Below, piece after piece: positions 12,241 through 26,000 of a DNA stretch of 64,000 nucleotides. Origin of the DNA: Incurvaria masculella. Lineage: Eukaryota > Arthropoda > Insecta > Lepidoptera > Incurvariidae. A model generated the notes under the pieces. It was not told the DNA's origin. It saw only the letters and a list, made by a program, of their open reading frames with translations, and made no database searches. Position numbers and translations under genes: made by a program. The DNA is taken from positions 4,327,036 to 4,391,035 of the forward strand of contig OX335643.1 of the NCBI GenBank assembly GCA_946894095.1. Reading direction: 5' to 3'. Numbering within the stretch: the first letter of the stretch is position 1; each line of letters begins with the position of its first letter.

Positions 12241-12567
12241 AAAAACCGGCCAAGTGCGAGTCGGACTCGCACACGAAGGGTTCCGTACCATCGTAGAAAA
12301 AAAAACAAAAAAATCACGTTTTTTGTATGGGAGCCCCCTTTAATTTTAATTATTTTTTAATCTTACCTATTTGTTGTTATAGCGGCAAAATAAATACACA
12401 CTCTGTGAAAATTTCAGCTGTCTACCTGTTACGGTTACTGAGATACAGCCCTGTGACAGACGGACAGACGGACGGATGGACGGACGGACGGACGGACGGA
12501 CGGACGGACAGCGGAGGCTTAGTAATAGGGTTCCGTTTTCACCCTTTGGGTACGGAACCCTAAAAAA
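12241..12567 (+). repeat. GTCGGACTCGC/(GACG)n dispersed repeat, full length
   Basis: AAAAACCGGCCAAGTGCGAG to GGGTACGGAACCCTAAAAAA with a long (GACG)n microsatellite in the second half. Best-preserved copy in the window. Confidence 0.9.
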
Positions 12568-12659
12568 GTGTCTCGATTACGACCACATGCCACTTCTATT
12601 TTCTCCGCTGTGGTGTAAACACGCCTCGACTCGTTCCTAAGCGGCGTCCTCTTCCTCCT

Positions 12660-12846
12660 ATCGCATTGGATGAAAATATGGTCGTAGCAGCAATGAATAA
12701 CTGTCCGTGTTTCCAATCCATTTCAATACAGCCGTGCTCATAACGGGAAGGTGTTGGCATGAAACCTAATTCGGGAATACTGTGTATTACGCTAATATCC
12801 TAACGGTGGGTTTGGTATTAGGAATACATATCCAGTCACATTAAAA
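12660..12846 (+). mobile_element. 5'-truncated SINE copy
   Basis: Matches the 3' half of the SINE body (CGCATTGGATGAAAATATGG, CAGCCGTGCTCATAACGGGA) and ends with an A run, directly followed by a GACG-type repeat. Confidence 0.8.
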
Positions 12847-13135
12847 AACCGTCCAAGTGCGAGTCGGACTCGCACACGAAGGGTTCCGTACCATCGTACA
12901 AACTTTAACACAAAAAAAATAAGTTTTTTGTATGGGACCCCCCTTTAATATTTTTTTATTTTACCTATTTGTTATAGCGGCAAAATAAATACACACTCTG
13001 TGAAAATTTCAGCTGCCTACCTATTACGGTTCATGAGATGCAGCCCTGTGACAGACGGACGGACGGACGGACGGACAGCGGAGGCTTAGTAATAGGGTTC
13101 AGTTTTCACCCTTTGGGTACGAAACCCTAAAAAAA
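12843..13135 (+). repeat. GTCGGACTCGC/(GACG)n dispersed repeat
   Basis: Full-length copy directly after a SINE fragment, with a shorter GACG run and the family end CTTTGGGTACGAAACCCTAA. Confidence 0.88.
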
Positions 13136-13189
13136 CGGATACTGCCAAAGTTTGACTGATACGGGCGCACGTCTCACTGATATTTTTAG

Positions 13190-13570
13190 GGTTCCCCTTC
13201 CAAGCGACAGTGGTGGGCAGTGACCAAATCCGATACATTTTTGTTTAGCCGTTGGCGCTTGGAAGGGGAAGAAACGTCTCGAGCCGGGGGGCAGGCAAGT
13301 CTCTCTAGTTGTTTTCTCCCGCCCGCATGAGCGGTCGGGGGCTATAGCCTCTTGGCCGTGGCTTCTTACGCTGCCTGTTACTGCAGGCAGGTCACTGGTG
13401 GGGCCGAGGCAAGCCTAGATGACTTCAGCGTTTATAGGCCCCGGCGCGAGACGAAGCCTACCCCTTCCAAGCGCCGCCAGCGTGCGCAGTAACCAAATCC
13501 CCCAGGGGGGCAGGGCCGTACGCACTCGCGATCTCGCGATCTCCTGCTAGCTCGCGTAAGCTCGCGCGAG
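13190..13570. other. GC-rich island of unknown origin, upstream of swm
   Basis: Much more GC-rich than its surroundings. GGTTCCCCTTCCAAGCG and ACCCCTTCCAAGCGCCGCC, each followed by GTGACC/GTAACCAAATCC, occur about 260 bp apart, suggesting a repeat or LINE 5' fragment. No supportable ORF. Confidence 0.4.
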
Positions 13571-15674
13571 CATGTAAACGCGGCATAAGAATAGCTGCGC
13601 GGGAAAAGCAATGCGCAGATGTCCCGTGCCTTGTACCTTCGTCTGGCTATGTACATATGCATACAAACACAATTTGTGTTAAATCGATGATTGCATTCCT
13701 TGGGAATGTGTGCAATATTATTCAAACCAAACAAACAAGCGTGGGCTTGAATTCTTCTCTCTTCAGACCGAAAATAACTCACGTTGCATGTTCACTTTCT
13801 ATTATTACTTTACCATAACCTATTAAATTTATTTTTAAAAAAATGTGTCAACAGTACCTTTAATGGTTGAGGAGGTCTTCTGGATATGATGAGTACCATT
13901 TTTAACGTAAACACGCAATGTTTTTGTAAGTACACTATAATGTTTTTAATGTTGTTCACTGAAAGAAAGTATAAAACGATTAAAAAGTAAATGGTACGTA
14001 AATTTAAAACCCATACCCATCACAAAATATTACAAACGATAAAAAGGAAACAATTATTAATGTTTTGGCCTTCATGAGATATGTAATGTAGGTATTAGGT
14101 TATTTCATACGTTTGCTTTCATATATTACTAATGATTTGTGTCCTAGACGAGACGAACACATTTGCTTGGCATCCCGTGGAATTCCCTGCATAGCCTGCA
14201 CCAATGCGAATTGGATGCGATGCGATGCGACTTTTCGATGACAATAAATTGTTAAAACATTGACTAAACCTTATTCTAGCTCAGGTACAAACTACCAAAA
14301 TAAATGTAGCATCATCGGTTTTTAGGTTGTAGTTTCGTTTTCATTGCAAATACCAATGGATTATATGGCGCCGAGAGTATTACGTACGTATAAGACAAAA
14401 TAACAAACTATCGAAACAATATATTTACTTATGTTAAAAAATATATATAATAAAAAAAAAATATGGGCTGCTTATTATATGAGGTGAAAAAATGGATTTA
14501 GGTTAACAGAGCATAACGTATTTTGATTTAAGCATTTTTAATTATTTAAAGCGTCTGGATGTAAAGAAATTCTCCAATGTTATGTTGTACATTTGTATTT
14601 CGGTTCGAATGAATGCATATCTACTCAGTAGAGCGAACACGAGAAGGTCTTCTTGGGCTTTGATTAATTGTTCTCTATTTTAATGTGGCACTGATCATCT
14701 AGGACAGTTTTGGTACTCATGGTACTGAAACGAGAAGTTCTCACACGAGTAACTGTCATTCTTTATCTAGAAAAAAATACTACACAGGCGATGACAAATA
14801 CTCGCAAGCGATTCACCAGATGAAGGGAAGTTCAAGATTGACCCTACAGATGACGATAGCCGACTTCATTCCCACAAAATAAAGGAATACAAAATATGTT
14901 TTTAATATTCAATTCCGTGGAATAAACATACTAATATTTACAGATAAAAAAGTATGTAATTTTTTTTATGATAAGCATGCCATAAGGCAAACGCCAGGAC
15001 CTCATTACAGGTGCCCGGCAACGTACATGGGCTTTAGAACTTTCACGGGGGCGGCACGAAATTCCTACTATTAGGGACGGTAGCAGTGGTATTGACATCC
15101 ATGTATTTACGTTTGCATAAAATAGATTAACAGGCTAATGAATGGTGGCTAGATTTGGTGTGTTTTATTGGAAGTTAGGTACTTCAATATATTCAAACTA
15201 CATTACTTTCTAAACAAGAGCGCCAGGATGCGTTAGATTTGTGCTGCTCAAGCCGAAATGTTTAAAACGGAGTATATGTACATACATTCTGCGGGATGGC
15301 CGCTGCAAGTTAAATGGAGGCGTCTCCCGTCCAACCCGAACTCACACACACGTTATAATGTCATTTTTGGCGTTGCTGCATTTGTTCTGCATTCTGCCTG
15401 CAAAACACGCCATTTGTAGTGAGTGCCAACTTTCATGAACTCTTTCTAGTCGAAAGAGCATCCATTACTAAAGCTTAGACAGTATAGGTGTAATACGTTT
15501 GTCTTGTCACGACCGAGGCGGTTCATCTTGAGTACTTATTACCGATGCCTTTGACGCGCCCTTTGATATTTCTTCTCGCGGAGAGGGTTGTCGTCTTACA
15601 TTCCAAATGTGGAATTTGTGGCTTCGGTGGTGATTTCAGCAGCGTAAGGCGGACTGGACGGAACGAACGCGAGT
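13571..15674. other. intergenic stretch without a recognised gene
   Basis: AT-rich apart from the repeat fragment near 15000. I see no coding exon, RNA gene or regulatory motif that I can support. Confidence 0.4.
14960..15065 (+). repeat. fragment of an AGCATGCCATAAGGCAAACG repeat
   Basis: TTTATGATAAGCATGCCATA with AGGCAAACG, then a diverged CAGGTGCCCGGCAACG. This is the start of a common lepidopteran dispersed repeat; only a short piece remains. Confidence 0.5.
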
Positions 15675-15916
15675 TCTGGGGGTCCATTCAGAGCAAGAGT
15701 GAGTTCGAGTTCGGGAGTGAGTTAACCTAAAAATAGCTGGGAAATATATTATTATGTAAACCGTTATTTATACTTCCAACGTATTTACGGGACAAACCAG
15801 ATTTTTACCTAACTGTAATGATGTTCTAGAAGTGTGGAAACAGTAACTATTTAAAAAAGTGAGTTGATATTTAGTGGCGAATTCAAACTCACTCTTACTC
15901 TGAATGGACCCCCAGA
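15675..15916 (+). mobile_element. MITE with GGGGGTCCATTCAGAG termini (upstream of swm)
   Basis: About 240 bp. Left CTGGGGGTCCATTCAG and right CTGAATGGACCCCCAG are perfect inverted repeats that extend into AAGAGTGAGTTYGARTTCG. Confidence 0.82.
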
Positions 15917-16879
15917 TCTCAGATGAAATAAAATCGCTCTCATTACAATAATTAGAAGGAGGCAGCACAGCAGTGAAAAAGTAAGTAGCTGACATTCCAT
16001 GAGTAAGATAGTGTAATTATTCACAGAATAATCACGGGTGAATGTGAATTACAAGATTAACCCCATCGGTGTGGTGTGTGCTAACATTTTTATTTTTATC
16101 TGGTAAATTTTGATAACCACTTGGCAATACCATTACTATCAGTAAGAGCATTGCCAATGTGGGGAATTTCTCCCGAATTGAGGAATTTCAGATACCTGTC
16201 GGGATGCCTTCGCGAATCATTAAAATCTGTAATCCATTGATATTTTGTCAATGGAGAATGGTAACTAACTCAGCAATAATTTATACCGCTTTTCTTCTAT
16301 CTCCTATCATTTGCCTCAAAAACCTGTTATGTAGGTATCGATCTGGAGAAATTTAGAAAGATTTTGACCAGTTATCACAAAAGCAGCGCTGGGCACAAGT
16401 CACTGGATTCCAACATACATACCATTACGCCGCCGGCTCCCCTCAGGGGTATGCACGTATGAAGTAACAAATAAACATCAAACATTTTCTTAGGTTTAAA
16501 TAATTTTATGATTTCCTGGGTGCGCTGTACTGGGCCGACATGTCTCGCTTACCTTCGACATTCCATGCATCGGAACACTTTAGATAAATTGTTATACCTG
16601 ACTCGTAATAATAAAATTTTAATAAAAATATTAGTTGCTCTATCATCTCTGTCTACCTCTCCAGGAAAGTGGAGTGAAGATATGCATATATGTATTTAGT
16701 TTGGCCATTTATTTTTATTTAGTTACCCCATTCCCAACTCGGAATGTGTAACTTAACGATTTCGGGTATTTTCATCTTTGTAATTCCGCAACACTGGTCT
16801 TCAAGTGAAATTTTGGGTAAATTAAATTTTAGATTAGGTAACATTGTCATTAATTCCATTGGTTTCGCTCAAGTGCTTC
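15917..16879. other. immediate upstream region of swm
   Basis: No recognised gene. It probably contains the promoter and possibly a noncoding first exon, but no core-promoter element stands out. Confidence 0.35.
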
Positions 16880-16977
16880 GCAGATTCTAAATCGGATCAA
16901 GTTCATAGATATATTTCTGAAATATCAAGTGTAGTGCGTGTGATGTGCCTCTCTTAGTTTTATAAATTGTCGTCATA
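16880..16977 (+). promoter_or_regulatory. probable swm 5' leader
   Basis: AT-rich sequence directly upstream of the start codon, with tataaatt 17 nt before the ATG. The distance is too short for a TATA box serving this ATG, so it is more likely leader than core promoter. The transcription start cannot be placed from sequence alone. Confidence 0.3.
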
Positions 16978-17036
16978 ATGCTCATCGACAACCCCGACGT
17001 ATTCAAAAGTTGGCTTACATCCATATTGGAGCCCCT
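16978..17036 (+). CDS. swm: swm exon 1 (residues 1-20)
   Basis: Encodes MLIDNPDVFKSWLTSILEP followed by the first two bases of a Leu codon. It corresponds to the conserved start of the PWI-like domain (the family has a KSWL.K.LEPI-type motif). Donor gtaagt, phase 2. The ATG follows a short AT-rich leader with no in-frame upstream ATG close by. Confidence 0.88.
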
Positions 17037-20000
17037 GTAAGTAACCCTATCGTTCAAATCCATCGCATTTGTAAAGAAATATTCCCACCATTCTCATAAT
17101 CGTTGCATTTTCTATCGCAAATAAATAAGTGTGAATTCAGTTGATCTAACTAAGTGTAGAGCTTATGAGGGATAGTTCTACGAGGAGAAAGCTGGCAGAT
17201 GGTCACGCGTAGATAGAACAGCCACCATTTAATCTGACGCACCGTACGTTTCTAGCGTTCAAGGTTTCGTAGAATATGCCATTTTTGTTGTTCTAGCTAT
17301 AATTTGAAGAGCTATAAATAAATATACCTAGAAATTTCCCACGAGGTGCATGATTTTGCCGTAGACGTCATATTAGGTTCGTTTTTTCTCATTCCAGCGA
17401 GGTGTCGTCTCGCTCTGCCTTTGGTGTTAGAGTGAGATGCAACTAGAAAATTACGGTGATGCAATATTTGTAATCGAGCTCTATTTTTATACTTCTTGGG
17501 AGAGTGTTGTGAATTTGATATAATTTAGGGATGCAGTGGAAAATAGAAGCAGCTGGGGGTGCAGTATATGTTTGCAAATAGAAATTTCAATTCAATTCGA
17601 AACAACTTGCTTCTTTTCCAACTCCTTCACTGTACATGCAGTACGTCTGTGGAACTCGTTGCCTTCCTCCGTCCGCTCTTGTCAAACTATCGGCTCTTTC
17701 AAGTCGAGAATCAAGGAGTTTTATTTAAATGAAATCTGAATATACTATTTTTATCGCTGTGCATCTTTCTTTTTATTATCATCAAAGAAATAGGTATATA
17801 TTTTTGTTTTGTTTTAATTTGTTCCTAAATTGTGGATATACAATATATATTTTAGTATATTGTATTATATATATTAGTTTATTTTATTCAAAGTATGCTT
17901 GTATTGTTATGTAAATTATGGTTTATGTATGTTTATACTCTATGTATATATTTTTATTTTTCCTTTTCCTTTCAAATTGCTATTGTGTACCTACCTACAG
18001 ATATTTTAGATTGTCTCTCCTCATCACCCCAAAGGTTGACTGGAAGAAATCACTCCTAGTGATAAGTCCGCCTTTGTGCAATTTTGTTGTTGTTTCGAAT
18101 TGTTTTTTTAATTGTACTTGTTTTCTATTGCACAATAAAGAATTTATTCATTCATTTATTCATTCAATGCACATTACTTGAGTTTCCTGGAAATGTACTA
18201 TTTGAGGGCCGGCTCCATGCAATGACCGAAAACAGTCTTAGACACACTTCGTTTCCATTCCTGGACAATTCACTTGAAACACAAGAATGACCTCTGGGGT
18301 TATGAAGCGAAGATTTCGTTACTATCTCTTAAGCGTTGGTTTCATCGGAAAGAGGCTCCGTCATTCAGCGGCTATATGATGAACGTAAAAAGACGGCCGT
18401 GCAGTGGTTATAAGACGTGGAAATGGTTGTTTTATTGTTTATTTATCATCCACAGGCGGCACACTGCACTCGGATTTGTCATATTTCATCATTAGCCAGT
18501 TCAGCATTCACGGCGAAGAAGATCTGGCAAGAAACTTCGCTGAGTTTTTTTCAATGTCCCGAGATTTTCAAAATCACGAGACAACGGCCGTCTTTTTACG
18601 GAAAGCAGACCAGAGACAAGTGTCACAGTGGAATGTAATGGATGATATTGATTTAGCGCCATCCTGTTTCCATGGAAAACACTTCAATTCATCGGCGTTA
18701 TATAGTGGCCGCTAAATGATGGAGCCACTATCCGAGGAAACCAACATTTTAGTCTTGATATTAGGCTCTCAGGGCTTAGGCTCTCATTGTAAATTCATTA
18801 TGGACTTGGACCTAGTTATTTTACACCATAGCTGTAGGTTAGCAGTGTATTTTCAAGGCACGATGATGACCAGTTGACTTTCCGGAGTGTAAATTTAACA
18901 TTTACATACTTGTTTTGTTTCACCAGTTTGTATGTATGAGTGTAAATTATCTGCATGAAAAATGATGTAACATTTAAATCTAAGTACATGCACGGATTAC
19001 TAGACGAGAGCTGACCAATTAGCTGAAACCGATTGGGACAAGTGGCACCTAGGAGACCAAACCAAACCAAACACAATTTTTTTAATGTACCAGTAGCGTT
19101 ACGTTTTGTTGTACTGGACTGAGATTTTGGGCCCAAAATACGATACGATAGTAGGGAGATCTCGATTGAGATTTTGGCTCGAAAATGGCCTTATTGAACT
19201 ATTGACTGATATTTTGGTGTGAAAATTTACTTACTGCAAAGGGCGATAGCAGGTAGGTAGGTATGACCGAACTTTTGGTGCGAAAATTGCCTTATTACGA
19301 AGGGCGGGCGACAGTAGGAAGATATTGATGGAGATTTTGGCGCAAAAGTGGCCTCATTGCAAAGGGCGTAAAAGGGTAGACTATTCACCGAGATTTTGGT
19401 TAAAAATCGACTTATTGCAAAGGGCGAAAGCAGGTAGATATTGACCAAGATTTTATTGCCAAAATTGCCTATCACAAAGGGCGATACTAGGAATATGTTG
19501 ACGGAGATTTTGGCGCGAAAATGGCCTTATTGCAAAGGGCTAAAGGAGTGTGACATTAACGTGAGATTTTGCCTCGAAAAATGCATTACTATCAAGGACG
19601 AAATTAGACAAAATTACGCGTGCAAGAAAAATACCTGTGGATTCCCATGTGTTAATGGTGACGTTACATTTTCAGGTGCGATGCGGACCCGGCAGCATTA
19701 GCCAAGTATGTGTACGCACTGGTGAAGAAGGACAAGCCTCTCGAGGAGCTCAGAGATGGAATGTTGGACCAGCTGGACGTCTTCCTGCAGCATGGTGAGA
19801 CGATATGACTCTTCGATATATTTTTTGTTCTCTTTTTGTCCGCACTAATTTATTTAAAAAAAACTGGTACGATCTGAACGTTCACGCCAAGGGCTCCCTA
19901 TGAAACATCAAAGATTTGCTAATGGTGTCACATCACACATTACTAGAGTATTAAAACATTAGATGAGGTTCCCCGATCCGCTCTGTTCAAGTTAGTTTTG

Positions 20001-23000
20001 GAGCGGTGCCCGGCCTTCGCCCCCCGATCCACCGCATCGCATAGCCCACCTGCTCTACCATGTTGTTTTCGCTTGGCGTTCTTTCTAACTTTTATCTTTT
20101 TGCTCAGCCCCATCAGGTCGTAGCGTGATGTTAAATAGCCTTAAGTATAACCTTCTCCAACAGTTGGGTTATCAAATGCAAAAAATTTTTTTTAATCTTA
20201 CTGGTAGTTCTAGAAATAAGCCATTCAAACAAGGAAACTCCTCGTCTATTGAAATAAAACCACTAGGTCACGTGAGGCGGGAGGTGCTGCAGTGAAATAT
20301 CATTAGTAAATGATTTACTGGAACATTGTGGGTGTGTCAGGGATTGGAGGAACAGAGATGCATTTCCCAGCGAGGCGCATCCTGTGGTTAAAATGGTTGA
20401 TAATGTTCTGGAAAATGTTAATTTCATGCGTTAAACCTCTTTATCTAAGTTCAACTGTACCTAAACATAAACGACCGTTGGAGTAACCGTGTCCTACACT
20501 GGCGGCCGTGGACAGGCAAACGGAGTGTGGGAAGACCACCCGCCAGGTGGGAAGACGACATCAAGTGCGTCGGCGAAAAGCAGTGGTTCCGTACCGCTGA
20601 GGGCCGGGAGGACTGGAGAAGGATTGGAGAGGCGTAGGTCCAGCAGTGGACGCAAACACGCTGACTGACTTACTACTGACTGACTACTGACTAAACATAA
20701 AAGTAAAAAATTAAGCATTCAAAAAGATCCAATAATTTATTCTTTGCACCATTATAAATGAACTAATAAAACCAACATTTCAATTATTAAAATATTATGC
20801 AATGAAATGTTTATCTTACTTAAAAACAACTCTTATCTCATAAACGTGTTGTGTTTGCAAGCATAAGTTGCCCTTGTAGATTCTACATAAATCATATCAG
20901 CTTGAACACTATATCACATTCTAATCTTGTTGCCAACACAGGCATTTTTTTATCCTTGGGCCTTAATTAAGGGATGTTTTTTATAAATGGATCAAAAGCA
21001 AGAAGGATCCTATTTAGTGCAATGAACATTTGATGTTGCGCATCCCGAAGCTATGCTCTATAAGCGAACTAGCTACTGTTAGCGTTTTCGTATAACTTGT
21101 GGCTATGCTTCCGCCACACTAATGTGTTTCGATCGCTACTCCCGTCCTTCCATGCTCGCTGTTTACGGCCCTACACTCTCTCTCTATTCAGTGGAGTAGC
21201 TAGGCGTGGGCAAACCGGCCCCTCGCCCACGGCCTCGTACTAAAAGGGGCCTTGCACGAGGCCCCCTTGTGGGGCCGACCCAACACCTAAATAGCATGTT
21301 AAGTACCCTAAAAACACCAGACTTTTAAAGAAACCAATCATCTGATTGAGTACAATAATTGAAAGACATTTGTCCTAAAGGTTGTATTGCCGTTAGGATT
21401 ATGCTGACTATGCTTGTAAGTAGTTTCTTCAATTACACTACCATGAATGTGTTTGGTTTGCTTTTGTATTTACAAAATGATGGTAGGAGCAATGATCTTG
21501 GGAATAGATATTGAAATAAAATAGGCCTCGCTGATGCGACTTCGCCCACGCCTTGATAAGTCCACGCTACGCCACTGCCTCTATCCCCCGCTAAAAAATC
21601 AGTTTGGTCCGACGCATGACGTACGGTTGTCCGCGGCAGAGACGAAGCCATTCGTGGAGCTGCTGTTCAAGGCGCTCGACACGCAGGAGTACCTAGCGGC
21701 GCGCGCCAACGGCGCCGCTTCACCAGCGCGCGGCGACAGCGGCGCGGAGCTGCCGGCGCCGCCGCCGCCCCCGCACGCGCCCCACGCCAACGAGACCGGT
21801 CAGTGTTGCCAGCTGTCACCTAGCGTTGGCTCGACTGCTAAATTTTACATTTTAGTTGAACCTTCAGACATTTTCATTTGCAAATTTCCGTTTTGTCGTT
21901 TTTACTTTCGTACTTCCATTCTAAGAATTTTCTGAAAATGGTAAATGGTATTATTGTTTTGGCTGTAAAGTAATATCAGTTGACGTTTCTGTGATAGAAA
22001 AGTGTCGTCTCGGAGACTGTTTCCTGGTAGCTCCCATCCGCCAATTGCGCGATAAAGAACATAGTTCCAAAAATATGTTTACCTTCCTTTATCTATGCCC
22101 GTAGTAAGGGGTATTGTTAGTGTAACGACTGTCTTATTTCGTTCCTCTTCGCAGCGGCCAACGGCGTGCCGGCGGCGGCGGAGGCGTCCCGCGCCGACGC
22201 GGCGCGCGCTCGCTCGCCGCCCGCGCCCGCCGCCGCGCCGCGCCACCGCGTCGTGCTGTCGCGCGCGCCGCCCGCCCGCGCCGCGCCCGCCGCGTCCTCC
22301 GCGCCCCCCGCGCGCCCGCCGTACGACCAGACGCTCACCAAGGTACCATCGACGACATAATCCAGTAGCACCCTAGGGTCGGGTTTGTTTTGCACACGTG
22401 GCGTGCCCCGTCCGCCGCCGACCAGTCTTCAGGAGGGGCGTCCCCCCGCAGGCCGCGCGGGCGGTGCGATCCCCACCTCCCGTTTCACCCCCGTGCGATG
22501 CGATCACTTCAAAGCAATCACGTTGGAAAGTGCTACTGGACTTTTGAATGCGACCGTACGTCAGGCGAGAGTTGGGATGAGCCCGAAACGACTCTACGCT
22601 GTACTGTTCTTGCAGATTTTTCTGTGTGCTACCTGACATGGATGGCTACACACAACTACCGTTATGATATTAGCCGAATACACCACATTCCCGAAGGAAA
22701 TGGGTGCCATGCCTGGACTTCCCGTTATAAGCCCAGCTACATTGAACTGTATGGAAAACACGGACAATTTTTCATTGCCGCTTTGACCATCTTTTCATCC
22801 GATGCTATGGTACCAACCCGGGCGGGCTTAAACCCTACCGCCTAGTAGGGTACAGTTTTACATGGATTCCGTACCATGGGGTACAGCTCGCATTAGTGAC
22901 AAAATGCACTCATCCAACTCAGAGAGAGAAAGAAAGAGGCGCATGAATGGGGCGACCGATAGAATTTGAACCCAGACCTCTGTTATGCAAGGCAAGTCCC

Positions 23001-26000
23001 AAGCCACTAGGCTACTAGCCACTCAAGATAGATAGCAAATACACAAAACTAAACAATTTGTAACGGAATACATTAACATATAGAAGAATAAAGACACATT
23101 AATGAAAGCTGTAAAAACAGCTACTTGATAAATATATTTATTCAAAATTTGAACATAACTTGACCAGAAAAAAAATTATTTAGCCTATCTGAAGAAATTG
23201 CCAAAGAGGAAATATGTTTCACAGGTTTTGCCGCTGACAGAACTTCTGGAAGAACCACTGGACCAGCCGCCGAGACGCCGCGATCGTCGGACAGAATCGG
23301 TAATTCTACATTGGATTGACATAGTACATGAACTGTTTGGTATCCACATACTTTTTTAGTCTTGTTCCTTATAGAATAATAATGACTGTAATTGCATTCC
23401 TTTCTCATTGTCCATCAAATAACTTCTTTCTTGTTGCATTTTGTTGTATATTCATCAGGTAAATCTGCTCATTGAAAACCTATGTAATCTTTGTTTAACG
23501 ACAGCCCTCTTAATTAATCTCATGTGGGAATTGGGCATTGTCTATATAGGTAATAGTCGCTGTCTTATATTAAATACTCTGCAGGCTTTGCTATTCCTTT
23601 GTCTTGCTTTTACAATTACTCCTGGAACAAGTTGCAAATTTTGTCAACTTAATCCCCCTCAATCCTTGCTACCCGCCAGCCAATGTGGTACATGTGGGTG
23701 GCCCGGGTGTATCCCCATTAACTCCCAACCCAGGACCGTTAATATCTATAAAAACAATAACACGCTAAAATAATATTTCACGTTTTTTCACTTTTCTCTT
23801 TTTAATTTTTGTAAAAGTTTTTTTGCTGTTTAAAATGTCAATTTTACAGAAGCCTCTGAATTGAAATGTAATTAAGCATCCTTTATTTTAATTTTAATAT
23901 GAAAATAGACCATAAATAAACGAACAAAAAACAAAAAAAAAAAAACAAGTGCACTCAGTAGTTCTAAAACCTGATATGCACGCATCAGCTTATAGCTGCC
24001 AGTGTTATAAACCAAATAATAATAATAATTATTATTATGTTATAAATGTTCTGTTTTGTTTGTTTTTATGCATGTTGTGGTCACTACCAGTGGAGTGTGC
24101 ACCCTTTTTTAAATGACGGTTGTGTATCTCATAGTATCCTACTCGGTTTGTGAATCTATTAATAAATAAATGTAACTAGCGCGTTGCATTCCATCGCACT
24201 CACCGAGTCCCGCATTGTGCGCAGTTGAAGGAGAAGGACGACCGTCGGCGGCGCCGGTCGCGCTCACGCTCGTGGGAGCGCGGCCGGCGCGCGCTGCGCC
24301 GCCACCCGCCCGCCTGGCGCAACTCGTCGCCGCCCCACCAAGGCCCGGTGCCCAGATATGAGAAGAGGTACGTCGCTTATCCCACTTCTGATTCAAACAT
24401 ATGTCCTTTTGTGGTACTGGTTGGAGAACTAATTTCTCAAAGTCATTTTTCTGGCGCATCGGCATAATATATAAATTAAGATCTGTCCAGGGGTTATGTC
24501 GTGAAAGGATAAGTAAGTAAGTAAGGACAGTAAGGATTCCAGCTCTTTAGGCTGGAGTGCACAATCTCCGGTTAATCACATGCTGATACAAACTACAAAA
24601 ACACTGTCAAATCTACCATCAGACGGATATCGGCGTTCACAACCCAGGAAATGATGTCACAGCCTATTACCAACTATAACCACTCGATTCTCTGCGGTTG
24701 AACATACATATGGGGCTAGCTGAATAGCTGATAATATGTATCAATATCAGCGGTGTCCAGCAGGTTTTTATTTGGTATTTCGAATTCAAAGCCACAAATT
24801 ATAATTCTGCGCTTGTGACCCGTGTATGGTCAGCATTGTAAGTACTAACACCAACCGGAGATTGTGCATGCCAAATTGCCTTTTGACAGCTACCCGTGGT
24901 ATTTGATATTAATTTTATTATTAACCTTTACATTATATTATTATATTAGCTCTTGAACATGTAGTGCGCCTTATGTAAGACCAATCCGGCTGTTTCCGTG
25001 CGCAGGCGCCTCTCGTCGCGTTCTCCGTCGCCGGTGCCACCGCGCGGGCGCTACCGCAACCGCAGTCCGCCGCCGCCGCCGCCGCCCGGCGTCGCCCCGC
25101 TCCGCTCCAGCCGCTCCAGGTCAGTGTCGAATGCTCAGAAGCGATCGTGAGCTAAGTTTCCCATCACATACAAAGTAAGGAATGAGTGGGCAGTGCGAGG
25201 AGACAGTTCGTAAAACGTTATCCGTTATGATTACATTTAACGATGATGTGACATTCTTCAGAAATCGTGTTGCATACGTAACATATTTTCGTCAAATTTA
25301 TATTGCCAGGCGAGACCCATCTGTTCGATCCCTTCAGATAGGACCAATATAGATAAAATATGTAATATAGATAGTGCGAAAGAAACAGAGAGTTCCGGTT
25401 GCTATATTGTATGGTGTTGGCAGGTCGCGCTCGCCGCTGCCGCTGCAGATGGCGCTGCGGGAGCGCGAGAGAGATCGCGAGCGGGAGAGAGAGCGGGAGC
25501 GAGGACGGTCCCGCGAGCACGAGCGGGAGCGGATGTCGCGCGACCGCGAGCACAGGGACCGGGCGTCCCGCGAGAGGGAGAGGTATGTTGATTCACTGTT
25601 TAAGAGACTATTTGACTCTTTTGGTCTTTCATAATCGTGGACGGAAAAATACCGTGAAAATACTATGAAGTTTCCTTGCGGGTTGTTTTTTACTGGGTTG
25701 ATAGAATCCGTGGGTCTTTATGATATAACTGAGTGTAGTTTGATTACCAAAAAGTTTTAATAAAGGAAATAAAAGAAAAATTAATTTCAGTATTGCATTT
25801 CATTCACTTGATTCTGATATCCTAGTTGCTGTCTTGCGTTCTCTGAATATTTTATTGGTAGGACTTGATTGGTCTTCTTCTTATCTTTGTGGTTGTCGGA
25901 AACGGGTCTAATGGATAATGTGTCAATAACAATGTTTTCACTTTGGTGGACATCACTACTGGTGCACCTCGAGCCGGTGGGCTTTCTCCTCTTTTATTTA

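Noticed and set aside
19119..19610. CRISPR-like array
   Set aside because: Units are diverged end to end with no conserved repeat alternating with unique spacers, and the context is an animal intron.
22095..22395. Overlapping frames on both strands around 22.1-22.4 kb
   Set aside because: Shadow frames of GC-rich exon 4; stops are rare in any frame at this composition.
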